Origin: JAANXG01 sp034520625
Lineage (GTDB): Bacteria > Pseudomonadota > Gammaproteobacteria > Arenicellales > JAANXG01
Direction of reading: 5' to 3'
NCBI GenBank assembly: GCA_034520625.1
Contig: JAXHNI010000004.1
Location: forward strand, 124,001-188,000
Length of the DNA: 64,000 nucleotides
Below are positions 1 to 9,800 of this stretch, piece by piece. How positions within the stretch are numbered: the first letter of the stretch is position 1; each line of letters opens with the position of its first letter. The position numbers and the translations under genes were made by a program. The notes beneath the pieces are model-generated. The model made no database searches, was not told the origin of the DNA, and saw nothing but the letters and a program-made list of their open reading frames with translations.

Positions 1-2261
1 TGGGCCTCGGCGCCGAAGAACGCCTGGCGCACCTGGCGGCCGAGATCCCCGGCGGACAGGCCGAGGAGCTCGGCTTCGGGCTTGATGGTGAGCTGGATTT
101 CCGGCTTGCCCTCGTCCAGCGAATCCTGGATGTCGAACACGCCGGGGTAAGTCGCCAGCCGCTCCCGGAGACGGTCGGCGACTTCCTCCAGGGTCGAGAA
201 GTCCGATCCTTCGAGTTGGATATCGATGGGAGCGCCGCCGCGCCCGAGCTCGGCACGATAGGTCAGCTCCCTGGCGCCCGGTATGATACCGACCCGGGTG
301 CGCAGCTCCTGGACCAGCGCATTGGTTCGCACGTCGACCTTGCGGGTTTCCGGCGGCTCGAGCTCCAGGCTGACCTGGCCGATGTGGGGCTGGCCGCTGG
401 AAGGCGCACCGCCGCCCGCCCAACCGATGCTCACCATCACGTTCCGGATCACGCTTTCGCCGGTGCGGGGGTCGCGGTACTCCTCCCGCATCGCCCGGGC
501 GATGCCGGCAATGCGGTGGATATGTCCGGCCGTGGTTTCGACGGCGGTGCCCACCGGCATCTCGAGGGAAACCTGGGCGGTCTCTGATTCCACCCGCGGA
601 AAGAACGTGAAGCCGTAGCGCCCGCTGATCACGAAGCTGAGTATGATGAAGGAGACTCCGACGAACAGCGCGAGAGTCAGGTACCGTCGCTTCAGGGCTC
701 CAGTCAGGACCGGCTGGTAAATACCGCGGACCAATCGTTCCAGGCCGTCGGCCACGCGCTGCTGCAGCTGCACCAGGATGTTCTCGCGCGCTTCCCTGGC
801 CCGCACGTGCTTCATATGCGCCGGCAGGATGAGCTTCGATTCCACCAGCGAGAACAGCAGCACGGGTATGACCACCAGGGGAATCTGGGCGAATATGTCG
901 CCGCGGGCGCCCTCGATCATGAGCAGCGGAGCGAACGCGGCGACGGTGGTGAGCACACCGAACGTGACCGGGACGGCGATTTCCCGGGTGCCCGAGATGG
1001 CACCTTCCAGCGGATCATCGCCGCGGCGCAGGTGGCTGTAGATGTTCTCGCCCGTCACGATGGCGTCGTCCACGACGATGCCCAGCACCAGGATGAATGC
1101 GAACAGGCTGATCAGGTTGATGGTGACGCCGAGCACCGGCATGAGCGCCAGTGCGCCCATGAAGCTGACAGGGATGCCGATGCATACCCATACCGCCACG
1201 GAGAACCTGAGGAACAGCGCCAGCAGCAGGAAAATCAACAGCCCGCCCAGCATGGCGCTCTCTACCAGAGTGTTGAGGCGCAGCTCGACGATGCGCGACT
1301 GGTCGCGCCAGTATGCGAGCTCCACCCCCGGCGGCATGGCCGGCCGTTGTGTTTCCACATATTCCCGCACGGATTTGCCGGTGGCGATGGCGCTCTGGTC
1401 GCCGGTTCGATAGACCTCCATCAGTACAGCCGGCTTGCCGTTGAACTCGGCGTACAGTGGATCCTCCTCGAAGCCGTCCATCACCCGTGCGATCTCCCCG
1501 AGTGTCAGACGAGTGCCGTCGATCCGCGTTCTCACCACGATGCGCTCGAAATCCCGCTTCGTATAAGCCTGTCCCTTCGTCCGCAGCAGGATCTCGCCGC
1601 CGTCGGACTTGATGGAGCCGGCGGGCAGGTCCACCGAGGAGCGCTGCACGGCCTCGACGATGGCATCGAAGGTAAGCCCGTAGCGGTCCAGGGAGTCTTC
1701 CGAGACCTCGATGGAAATCTCGTAGTCGCGCACCGCCTGGAGCTCCACCTGGGTGATCCCGGGCAGCGCCAGCAGGTCGTCGCGGATGCGCTCGCCGAGG
1801 CGGCGCAGGTCGGACTCCGGCAGCTCGCCCGCCGCCACCACGCTGATGACATTGCGGCGGAACTGCAGAACGCTGTAGCTCGGCCGTTCCGCGTCGTCAG
1901 GAAACGTGGAGATGGCGTCCACCCGGTTCTTGACATCGTCCAGCATGTCCCGGGGGGCGGTGTTGCGGTCCAGCTCGATGCGAAGCTGCCCGGTGCCTTC
2001 GTTGGCGTTGGAAACAATGCGCTCGATGCCCTGCAGGTCCTCGATGGCCTCCTCGATGCGTATGACCACGCCTTCCTCCACCTCCGCCGGGGTCGCGCCG
2101 CGATAGTTCATCTGGACGGTGATGACGTCGCGCTCGAACTCGGGGAAGATCTCCAGGGGGATGCGCTCGAGCAATGCGTTGAGCCCCAGGAAAAGGATCA
2201 CCACCATGAGCAGGTTCGCCGCCACGCCATTGCGCGCGAACCAGCCGATCATGCCATGCAT
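1..2261 (-). CDS. RND efflux pump permease, partial (runs off left edge)
   Basis: Inner-membrane proton-driven RND transporter (AcrB/hydrophobe-amphiphile or CzcA-like superfamily). About 753 codons are present and the C-terminus lies beyond base 1. Translation from 2261 starts MHGMIGWFARNGVAANLL, a typical RND first membrane helix, followed by the porter domain and the TM4 acidic segment (LVLGIVVDDAIV) that relays protons. The first visible end reads GRQVRQAFFGAEA, a conserved stretch of the second porter repeat. The ATG overlaps the TGA of the upstream adaptor gene by one base (TGATG), indicating translational coupling. It is the last gene of a minus-strand outer-membrane factor, adaptor, pump operon. 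Substrate cannot be told from sequence. Confidence 0.93.
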   Translation of the reverse strand, partial: MHGMIGWFARNGVAANLLMVVILFLGLNALLERIPLEIFPEFERDVITVQMNYRGATPAEVEEGVVIRIEEAIEDLQGIERIVSNANEGTGQLRIELDRNTAPRDMLDDVKNRVDAISTFPDDAERPSYSVLQFRRNVISVVAAGELPESDLRRLGERIRDDLLALPGITQVELQAVRDYEISIEVSEDSLDRYGLTFDAIVEAVQRSSVDLPAGSIKSDGGEILLRTKGQAYTKRDFERIVVRTRIDGTRLTLGEIARVMDGFEEDPLYAEFNGKPAVLMEVYRTGDQSAIATGKSVREYVETQRPAMPPGVELAYWRDQSRIVELRLNTLVESAMLGGLLIFLLLALFLRFSVAVWVCIGIPVSFMGALALMPVLGVTINLISLFAFILVLGIVVDDAIVTGENIYSHLRRGDDPLEGAISGTREIAVPVTFGVLTTVAAFAPLLMIEGARGDIFAQIPLVVIPVLLFSLVESKLILPAHMKHVRAREARENILVQLQQRVADGLERLVRGIYQPVLTGALKRRYLTLALFVGVSFIILSFVISGRYGFTFFPRVESETAQVSLEMPVGTAVETTAGHIHRIAGIARAMREEYRDPRTGESVIRNVMVSIGWAGGGAPSSGQPHIGQVSLELEPPETRKVDVRTNALVQELRTRVGIIPGARELTYRAELGRGGAPIDIQLEGSDFSTLEEVADRLRERLATYPGVFDIQDSLDEGKPEIQLTIKPEAELLGLSAGDLGRQVRQAFFGAEA

Positions 2262-3472
2262 CAACCGGGCTCCCGGTTGTTGGTCCGGAGCCGGTCGGCG
2301 GACCCCGGAGCTTCCTCCCCGGCAACACGCACCCGGGTACCCTGGACCGCAAAGTGGGCGGCGCCGAGGACGATCTCGTCTCCGGGCTCCAGGCCGCGCA
2401 CCACCACTTCGTCGCGGGTCTCCCACATCACTTCCACCGACCGGCGGTCGATGAGCCGATCCGGGGTCACCGCCACCACTTCGCCCCCCGGGCGCAGGGC
2501 GGCCCGCGGCAGCACATAGGCGTCCGTGATTCGCCGGCCCTGGATCTGCGCGGTGACGAACTGGCCGACCTTGAGCGGCGGCCGGCCGTCACGCAGGGCG
2601 TAGGGATCGTCGACCTGGGCCACGGCGAACCACTGGCGCGTTTCGGTGTCGATGCCGCCCTCGGTCCGCACGATCTGCGCCTGCCAGACGTGGGTCCGGC
2701 CGCCGATTTCCGCGCTGATCCGGACCGGGACCGGCGCCGGGGCGCTGTCGGTATCGCGATAGCTTTCCGGCAGGTCGACATGGCGCAGTTGATCGTTGCT
2801 GATCGGCAGGCGGATTTCGACGTAGTCCACCGCGTAGATCCGGGACAGCACCGTGCCGGGCGAGACGTACTGGCCGACATCGACGCTTTTTTCCAGCACC
2901 CGGCTCGCGTAGGGCGCCTCGATCCGGGTGCGGGACAGGTCGATCCGCGCCTGATCCAGCCGTGCGTCGGCGGCGGCCGCCGCCGCCCGGGCGCTGTCGA
3001 GCTGGGGTCGTCGCTGCACCAGCGCGTCAGGCTCGCCGTCCAGGCCCAGGCGTTTCCAGTCCTCTTTCGCCTGGGCGCCCCGGGCGACTTCCTCCTGCAG
3101 AGTGAGCTCGGCCTGGGCGAGCTCGGCGTGCGCGATGGTGACCGCGTTCTCGTAATTCCTCGGGTCGATCTGCAGCATGAGCTCGCCCATCTCGAAGAAA
3201 CCGCCGCTGCGCAGCTCGTCCGCCATGGTTACCACCCGGCCTGACACTTCGGCGACCACGGATGTCTGGGTGCGCGGCGTGACCGTGCCTCGCGACTCGA
3301 GGGTTACGGCGTAGGACTGCGGTTCTACCCGGAGAACCTCGACCACCGGCGGCGACACCTCCGGGGCAAGACGTTCCGCCGTGGGGGCCGTCTGGATCAG
3401 GATGATCCCCGCAGCGGCGCTGGCGGCGAGTACGAGGACCGGAAAACCGATCCGGGCGAGTTTGGCCTTCAT
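2261..3472 (-). CDS. RND efflux periplasmic adaptor (HlyD/MFP family)
   Basis: Membrane fusion protein that bridges the inner-membrane RND pump and the outer-membrane channel in the periplasm. The 403-residue product starts MKAKLARIGFPVLVLAASAAAG, an uncleaved anchor or signal helix. Next come a lipoyl-like half (VVEVLRVEPQSYAVTLESRG), a coiled-coil hairpin (about residues 110-170, rich in Ala/Glu/Arg), the returning lipoyl half and a beta-barrel (VRISAEIGGRT). Length is normal for the family. It overlaps the upstream outer-membrane factor gene by 4 bases and the downstream pump gene by 1 base, so all three are one translationally coupled operon. Confidence 0.93.
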   Translation of the reverse strand: MKAKLARIGFPVLVLAASAAAGIILIQTAPTAERLAPEVSPPVVEVLRVEPQSYAVTLESRGTVTPRTQTSVVAEVSGRVVTMADELRSGGFFEMGELMLQIDPRNYENAVTIAHAELAQAELTLQEEVARGAQAKEDWKRLGLDGEPDALVQRRPQLDSARAAAAAADARLDQARIDLSRTRIEAPYASRVLEKSVDVGQYVSPGTVLSRIYAVDYVEIRLPISNDQLRHVDLPESYRDTDSAPAPVPVRISAEIGGRTHVWQAQIVRTEGGIDTETRQWFAVAQVDDPYALRDGRPPLKVGQFVTAQIQGRRITDAYVLPRAALRPGGEVVAVTPDRLIDRRSVEVMWETRDEVVVRGLEPGDEIVLGAAHFAVQGTRVRVAGEEAPGSADRLRTNNREPG

Positions 3473-4878
3473 TTTGTTCCCGCCGTATCCGGTCCGGCAG
3501 CGCGGTCGAAGCCGCCGCCCAGCGCCAGGTAGAGATTGATGCGGTTCTGGAGCCGGAGATTGATCACTTCGATCAGGGCGCTGTCGGCGTTGAATCTGCG
3601 ACGCTGGGATTCCAGCAGCGTGATGATCCCGGTGAGACCGCGGCGGTACTGGTCCAGGGCGAGCATGTCCGCTTCCTGGGCTTCCCCGGCAGCCCTTCTC
3701 GCGGCCTGTTCCTGGGCGAGCAGCCAGGCCTCCGAATCCAGTGCGTCCTCGACTTCCCGGAACGCGGTCAATGCCGCCTGGGCGTAGTCGTTCAGGGCTT
3801 CGTCGCCGCGGGCCTTGGCAAGGTCGCGCTCCGCCGCCAGGCGACCGCCCTGGAAAAGCGGCTGGGTGAGATTCACGGCGAGATTCCAGATCAGGTCGTC
3901 CAGGTCGACCAGGTTCCGAAGCGCGTCGCTGGATGTCCCCGCGCCGGCGGTGAGCACGATGCCGGGAAGGCGGTTCTTGTCCGCGCTCGCCAGGCGGTAT
4001 CCCGCCGCCGTCAACCGGGATTCGGCCGCCACCAGGTCGGGCCGGCGCTCCAGGAGCTGGGACGGCAGGCCCGCGGGCACGGGTCCCGGTACGCCGGGCA
4101 GGGGCGCGGCGTGAGTCAATGACCCGGCGGGGTAGCGGCCGGCGAGTATCTCCAGGCCGCGCACCAGATTCTGTTGCTGGCGGCGGCGTTGAAGCAGATT
4201 GGCGCGGGCGGTCTCGAGGTTGTTGCGGGCAAGCCGGACGTCGAGGGCATCACCGATGCCCTGGCGGTAACGGTTTTCGATCGTGGCCAGGGAATCCTCG
4301 AAACTCTTCACCGTGTTCTCCGCCAGGCGCCGCTGGGCCCGGGCTTCGATCAGGTTGAACCACTGGCGGGCGATGTTCGCCGCCAGAGACAGGCGCGCTG
4401 CTTCGAAGTCGGCTTCCGTCGCCTGCCAGTCCGCCCGCGCCGCCCGGGCCTCGTCCGACAGTCGGCCCCACAGGTCGGCTTCCCAGCTCAGCTGGCCGTT
4501 CAGTCCGTGGCGGTCACTGGTCTCCCCCGCCAGCGCAGAACCGCCCGCGCCGCCGCCGGCCCGGCTCGCGGAGCCGGTGAGCTGCAGCTGTGGTCGGGGT
4601 CCGGCGCCGGCGATCCGGGCCTGTGCGCGGCCCGCCCGCACCCGGCTCGCGGCGCTCCTGAGCTCGAAATTCCGGGCCATGGCTTCGGCCACCAGGTTTT
4701 CCAGGGCCGGCTCCCGAAATTCCGCGAGCCAGCCCTGCACCGGCTCCCGGGAGGCGTCGGCCCGCCAGGCGGCGGGAATATCAATGGCCGGGTCCCGGTC
4801 ACCGGCGGGGTCGCCATGGAGCGCGCAGCCGGTCGTTGTCGATACGGTCAGCAGCAGGAGTACGACTTTGAGGGGCAT
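3469..4878 (-). CDS. Outer-membrane efflux lipoprotein (NodT/TolC family)
   Basis: Outer-membrane channel of the tripartite efflux system. The 469-residue protein begins with a lipoprotein signal peptide whose lipobox is TTGC around residue 18. Two repeated OEP domains of long amphipathic helices follow (for example the NRYRQGIGDALDVRLARNNL segment and its second copy near LDQYRRGLTGIITLLESQRR). The GxxxxLDVRxA/NNLE-type signature supports NodT-like factors. It is the first gene of the minus-strand efflux operon, and the AT-rich region 4879-5079 upstream carries a dyad that may be its operator. Length matches family members. Confidence 0.93.
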   Translation of the reverse strand: MPLKVVLLLLTVSTTTGCALHGDPAGDRDPAIDIPAAWRADASREPVQGWLAEFREPALENLVAEAMARNFELRSAASRVRAGRAQARIAGAGPRPQLQLTGSASRAGGGAGGSALAGETSDRHGLNGQLSWEADLWGRLSDEARAARADWQATEADFEAARLSLAANIARQWFNLIEARAQRRLAENTVKSFEDSLATIENRYRQGIGDALDVRLARNNLETARANLLQRRRQQQNLVRGLEILAGRYPAGSLTHAAPLPGVPGPVPAGLPSQLLERRPDLVAAESRLTAAGYRLASADKNRLPGIVLTAGAGTSSDALRNLVDLDDLIWNLAVNLTQPLFQGGRLAAERDLAKARGDEALNDYAQAALTAFREVEDALDSEAWLLAQEQAARRAAGEAQEADMLALDQYRRGLTGIITLLESQRRRFNADSALIEVINLRLQNRINLYLALGGGFDRAAGPDTAGTK

Positions 4879-4943
4879 CCGGGGATTCTTCGCTGATCGG
4901 GGTGGTCCTATTACTCTTTCCTATTATGCAACGAAAAAACCTG

Positions 4944-4977
4944 GGGTTACGTCACAATTCGTGACAAAAAGTAACCC
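4944..4977. promoter_or_regulatory. Nested inverted repeat in divergent promoter region (candidate operator)
   Basis: Between the minus-strand efflux operon and the plus-strand PEBP gene lies an unusually AT-rich stretch (about 4910-5055). In it GTCAC (4951-4955) and GTGAC (4961-4965) form a perfect 5-bp dyad around AATTC, nested inside GGGTTAC (4944-4950) and GTAACCC (4971-4977). The outer pair is placed asymmetrically (0 against 5 bases from the inner pair). No regulator gene is adjacent. Position and symmetry suggest an operator for the efflux operon; this is inference. Confidence 0.5.
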
Positions 4978-5079
4978 TTTGAATGTGAATTCCGCGTATA
5001 AAACAGGTGTTTACACGTTGTTGTTCAACTTGAAAATTCACTACACTGGCTGTATGTGTCCATTGAGAGACAGGACCTG

Positions 5080-5709
5080 ATGCAAATCCACAGCAACAAT
5101 CTCGTCGACGGAAGGCCGGTGCCAGCGGAGTTCGCGCTCGCGGAGCCCGATCTCCGGGCCCGCTTCAGGCTGGCCGGCAATCGCAGCCCGCACCTGGCCT
5201 GGACGGAAATCCCGGAAGGCGCCAAGTCCTTCGTGCTCATCTGCCACGATCCCGACGTGCCCAGCAGGCCTGACGACGTCAATCACGAAGACCGCACGGT
5301 GCCGGCGGATCTGCCGCGGGTGGACTTCTACCACTGGGTGCTGGTTGACCTGCCGGGTTCCTGTACGGGCATCGATGCCGGGGCGGACAGCGACGGTGTC
5401 ACCCCCGGGGGCAAGGACCAGTCTCCGGGACCGTTCGGCTCGCGCCGCGGCCTCAACAATTTCACGGACTGGTTCAAGGGCGATGCGGAAATGGAAGGCC
5501 AGTACTTTGGATACGACGGGCCCGCGCCCCCCTGGAACGATTCGATCGTACACCACTACGTCTTCACCCTTTACGCGCTGGACATCGAGCAGTGTCCCGT
5601 GGAAGGTGCATTCGGCGGTGATGACGTGTTGAGCGCCATTGAAAGCCATATACTCGACAAGGCCCGCATCACCGGTACCTACAGCCTGAATCCCGACGTT
5701 CCTGCCTGA
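5080..5709 (+). CDS. YbhB/YbcL-family PEBP-like protein
   Basis: Member of the phosphatidylethanolamine-binding/Raf kinase inhibitor-like family, a soluble beta fold whose bacterial function is unsettled. The signature is visible as SPHLAWTEIPEGAKSFVLICHDPD, followed by FYHWVLVDLP and a GYDGPAPPW segment. At about 209 residues it is longer than the usual 150-180, with an insert after the first signature block (NHEDRTVPADLPRVD). An in-frame GTG at 5056 would add eight residues. The ATG at 5080 was chosen because it has GAGAGACAGGA just upstream and fits the family N-terminus. The CDF transporter gene follows after 3 bases, so the two are probably co-transcribed. Confidence 0.88.
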   Translation: MQIHSNNLVDGRPVPAEFALAEPDLRARFRLAGNRSPHLAWTEIPEGAKSFVLICHDPDVPSRPDDVNHEDRTVPADLPRVDFYHWVLVDLPGSCTGIDAGADSDGVTPGGKDQSPGPFGSRRGLNNFTDWFKGDAEMEGQYFGYDGPAPPWNDSIVHHYVFTLYALDIEQCPVEGAFGGDDVLSAIESHILDKARITGTYSLNPDVPA

Positions 5710-5712
5710 CCC

Positions 5713-6618
5713 GTGCCGCCCGGAAGCACCGCATACGCCGATCGGCGCCGGCGCTTGTGGCTGGCGCTCGCGGCGACCGGCCTGTTCGCCCTTGTCGAGG
5801 CGGCGGGTGGTTGGCTGGCGGGCTCCCTTGCACTGCTCGCGGATGCCGCCCACATGCTGACGGACGCGGCGGCGCTGGGGCTGGCCTGGGTGGCCGCCGG
5901 GGTGTCGATCCGGGCCGCGGACGAGCGTCGCAGCTATGGTTACCAGCGTATCCAGGTGCTGGCGGGTTTCGTCAATGGCCTGGTGCTGGTGGGCATCGTG
6001 GCGTGGATCGCCGTCGAGGCATTGCACCGATTTACAGAGCCGCAGGCCGTTGAAGGGGGGTTAATGCTCGGTGTCGCCTTTGCCGGCCTGTTGGTGAACC
6101 TGTGGGTGTTCCGGATTCTCCACCAGAGGGAGCACCAACACGACCTCAATGTCCGCGGCGCCCTGTTGCACGTGCTGGGCGACCTGTTCGGCTCGGTCGG
6201 AGCAATTATTGCCGCGATCGTGATACTGGCGACGGGCTGGACGCCCATCGACCCGGTCCTGTCCCTGGCCGTTTGTGTTCTGGTACTCGTCAGTGCGGCT
6301 CGCCTGATTCGCGAAGCGGTTCACATTCTGCTCGAAGGCACGCCGGGTTACCTGGATATTGCCGAGCTTAGGAATACGCTCAAGTCTGAAATTCCCGGGG
6401 TCGAGGATATTCATCATATTCATGTATGGGCCCTGACGCCGGAACATCCGTTGCTTACCCTGCACGCCGACATATCCGACCGGCGCAACAGCGACGCGAT
6501 ACTGCGAAGCATCAAGGATATCCTGCGGGAACGTTTCAGCATCACCCACTCCACGATCCAGATCGAGACGGAAGGCTGCGCCGATCACGGGGACGGCCTC
6601 GAAAGCGGAAAAGGCTGA
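5713..6618 (+). CDS. Cation diffusion facilitator (CzcD/ZitB-like metal exporter)
   Basis: Inner-membrane divalent metal/proton antiporter, most likely Zn(II)/Cd(II)/Co(II). Six membrane segments can be traced. The paired metal-site motifs are HMLTD in TM2 and HVLGD in TM5, the H-x3-D pair typical of CzcD/ZitB-type zinc transporters. A cytosolic C-terminal domain begins near HILLEGTPGYLDIAELRN and contains HHIHVWAL. The His-rich loop between TM4 and TM5 is short (HQREHQH). The start is GTG, three bases after the stop of the upstream PEBP gene. A terminal CADHGDG may add metal ligands. Confidence 0.93.
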   Translation: MPPGSTAYADRRRRLWLALAATGLFALVEAAGGWLAGSLALLADAAHMLTDAAALGLAWVAAGVSIRAADERRSYGYQRIQVLAGFVNGLVLVGIVAWIAVEALHRFTEPQAVEGGLMLGVAFAGLLVNLWVFRILHQREHQHDLNVRGALLHVLGDLFGSVGAIIAAIVILATGWTPIDPVLSLAVCVLVLVSAARLIREAVHILLEGTPGYLDIAELRNTLKSEIPGVEDIHHIHVWALTPEHPLLTLHADISDRRNSDAILRSIKDILRERFSITHSTIQIETEGCADHGDGLESGKG

Positions 6619-6681
6619 TGATCCGAATGTCGTCTAGTCGGCCGTGAGTATCCCGACGCCATAGAACTTCACGGCGGGAAC

Positions 6682-6791
6682 AGTGAGGGGCCGGGAGGGT
6701 CTGTCAGGGCTGTCGAAAACAGGGATGTTTGAGCCAGAGCGTACATGGAAGTATTCACAGCGGCCCTGACAGACCCTCCCGGCCCCTCACT
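6682..6791 (+). repeat. Palindromic core repeat, copy 1
   Basis: Perfect 29-bp inverted repeat (arms 6682-6710 and 6763-6791) enclosing a 52-nt loop (6711-6762) that is nearly identical in five other places in the window. The loop begins TGTCGAAAACAGGGATGTTT and ends TTCACAGCG. The arm sequence differs from the other copies but is exactly self-complementary. It sits between the convergent 3' ends of the CDF gene and the aminotransferase fusion gene. A transcript from either strand would fold into a very stable hairpin that could also end transcription, although no U-run follows. Confidence 0.95.
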
Positions 6792-6858
6792 CCCGGGTAG
6801 AGGGGAGGAGAGCGCCCGCGTGCCAGAGCGAGGCCGCCCCGACTGAACCCCGTTTCGA

Positions 6859-9800
6859 TCAGATTCCCCGTCCTGATGCGCCGTTCAGGGCGCTTTCCAG
6901 CTTCCGGCAGAAGAGCTCCGCTTCCGCCTCGCCGAACGCCAGGGGCGGCTTGAGCTTCAGGACATTGTCGTGGGGGCCGTCGGTGGACAACAGCACGCCG
7001 TCCTCGCGCAGCAGGTTGACCACGCGGTCGGCGATTCCGGTGGCGGGTTCCAGGGTATGCCGGTCGTTCACCAGCTCGATGCCGATGTACAAGCCTTTGC
7101 CCCGCACATCGCCGATGACCGGGTGGCGGTGCGCCATGTCCTTCAGTTGCGTCATGAGCAGGGCGCCGGTGTCGCGCGCCCGCGCCCGCAGCCCCTCGGC
7201 CTCCATCACGTCCAGGACCGACAGGCCCACGGCACAGGACACGGGATTGCCGCCGAATGAGTTGAAATACTCCATGCCGTTGGCGAAGGCATCGGCGATC
7301 TCCCGGGTGGTGACCACCGCCGCCATGGGGTGGCCGTTGCCGATGGGCTTGCCCAGGGTCACGATGTCGGGCACGGCGTCCTGGAGCTCGAACGCCCAGT
7401 TGGCATCGCCGACACGGCCGAAACCGGTCTGGACCTCGTCGGCGATGCACACGCCGCCGGAGCGGCGGACGCGCTCGAAAGCGTGGTGGAGATACCGGTC
7501 CGGAAACACGATCTGGCCGCCGCAGCCGGGCATTGATTCGGCGATCATGGCGGCGGGCCCGGTACCGGTCCGTGCGCGGCAGGCCTCGATCGCCCGGTCG
7601 ACATCCTGCACATACGCGCGGGCGGTGGATTCGTCGTATCCCTTGTGGGGGCCGCGGTAGGGATCCGGCAGCTCGGCAACATGGACATGGGGTTTGCGTC
7701 CGCGGCCGCCCCGGCGTTTGAACTTGTAGGGGCTGATATCGATCAGTCCGCCGGTGTTGCCGTGGTAGGCCCAGTCCAGGACCAGGAGATCCTCCCGGTC
7801 CGTGAAGTGCCGCGCCAGCCTCAAAGCCAGCTCGTTGGCTTCCGAGCCGGAACAGACGAACCAGCAGACCTCGAGGTGCCCGGGCAGTGTCGCCAGCAGG
7901 CGCTCGGCGTACTCGACGATGTTGGCGTGGAGATAGCGGGTATTGGTGTTGAGTCGGGCCGCCTGCTCGTGCAGGGCGCGGACCACGCGCGGATGGCAGT
8001 GCCCGACGTGGGCGATGTTGTTCACGCCGTCGAGATAGGCGCGGCCGGTGTGGTCGTACAGCCAGGTACCGCGGCCCCGGACGATATGCAGTTTACGCCG
8101 ATAGCTCAGGCTCAGCGCGGGGCCGAGCAGTGCCTCGCGGCGCATTCGCAGGGACTCCACCGACGCCGCGTGGGTATCGAAGGATTCCGGCGCCAGGCCG
8201 AGCACCAGGTTCGGGTCCGGGGAGATTGCCTGCCAGACATCCATGTTCGCCGGCTCGCCGGCGCCGTTGAAGTTGCCGGTTTCCCCGAGCAGGTCCGTGA
8301 TCAGCTGGAAATGCAGGTGCGGCGTCCAGCCCCCGTTGACGTCGTGGTCGCCGATCTCGCCGATCGCCTGCCCGGCGGCGATCCGGTCGCCGGCTGAGGT
8401 CATGGTCAGGCTGCGGCGCCCGAGGTGGCCGTACAGCGTCCAGAACGGCGGCCCGTCGTCGCCGCACCGGTGCTCGAGGATCACGGTCGGGCCGTAATCC
8501 AGCGGCAGGTCGTTGTCCCGTACGCTCACCACCGTCCCCGCCAGGGGGGCGTGCAGCGTCGTGCCGGCGGGCACGAACAGATCCATGCCCAAGTGCACCG
8601 ACCGCCGTTGGTCGCTGGCAGCGCTCTCGAACTGGCCCGTGGTGTAGACCTCGCGCCGCTCGCCGTACAGGCCGATGGCATACCGGGCACCGCTGTCCTG
8701 CATGCACCGCTCCAGCCAGTTCCCGTAGGCCACTGGGTCGTCGGCATATTCCGTGCCGGGCGCATCCCGGGCCAGGGTCACCACGAAGCGCGGCGATGTG
8801 TTCAGGTCGAAGGGGAACGGTGAATGAAAGCCGTGGTTGTTCGCGGCGAGCCACGACACCACCGCGTCATGGGACGGGACGGGCGGACAGCCGGCCGCGG
8901 ACCGGGCGAGGCGGTGCGCGAAGTCGGGATTCATGGCTTCGAGTCTGTGGAGAAGTTCGGTGGCCTGGGTCCGCGATACCTGAAAATAGGCGTCGTCCGG
9001 CGCCTCTTCCCCTCGCCGCGACGAGATGCACAGGCTCATCGCCAGACGGGTCGCGACGAGATCGAACAGCACCGCAAGCTCCTCCCCGGTCAGAGGAAAC
9101 TCGGCGGTGTAGCCCCGAATCACGGCACGTGCCGCACCCGACAGGTCCGCGGTGCCCATCAGGGTGTAGGCAAGCGTCACGGCCAGCTCGTTGACCCGCC
9201 GGGCAAATACCGCGTCGCCGAAATCCACCAGGCCGATGCAGGTGTTTCCACTGCGGCCTTCCACCAGCAGGTTGTCGTCGTTGGCATCGTGATGCACCAC
9301 CATCGCCGGAAGCGAAGCCAGCCTGGGCTCGACGCGGCGGTGCCATCGATCGAAAACCCGTTGCGCCAGCGCGCGGACGTCGGTCGGCTCGATGTGCCGC
9401 ACCCAGGGTGCGACGGTGGCGGCGTTGTCGAGGCTCCAGAGAAAGTCGTCCCGGTGGGCAGCCGGATGACCGAAGCCCTGCATGGCGTTGGACAGTCTTC
9501 CCATGAACCGCCCGATAGCCCCCAGGGTCTGCGGTGTTCGTTCGCTTTCCCGGAGCGGTTTGCCGGGTACGAAGGTGAGCACCCGGAGCACACCGGCCTG
9601 TCCGTTGGCGGTCACGGGCACCATATCGTCGCCGTTGCGTGCGGTCACCGGGCGCGGCACGCGCAGCGCCGGATCCACGCTACGGATATGCGCCAGCAGG
9701 GCGTGCCGGAACCGATGCGCTTCGGCTTCCGAAGGCTCCGGAGAGAACTTGGCAATGTAGGTGGTCGCTTCGCAGTCGACCCGGAAATTCAGGTCGCTCT

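Noticed and set aside
807..2519. Long plus-strand frame of 570 codons opposite the RND pump gene
   Set aside because: Composition is His/Gln/Arg-rich with no domain; it is the antisense shadow of the pump and adaptor genes, which have full family signatures on the minus strand.
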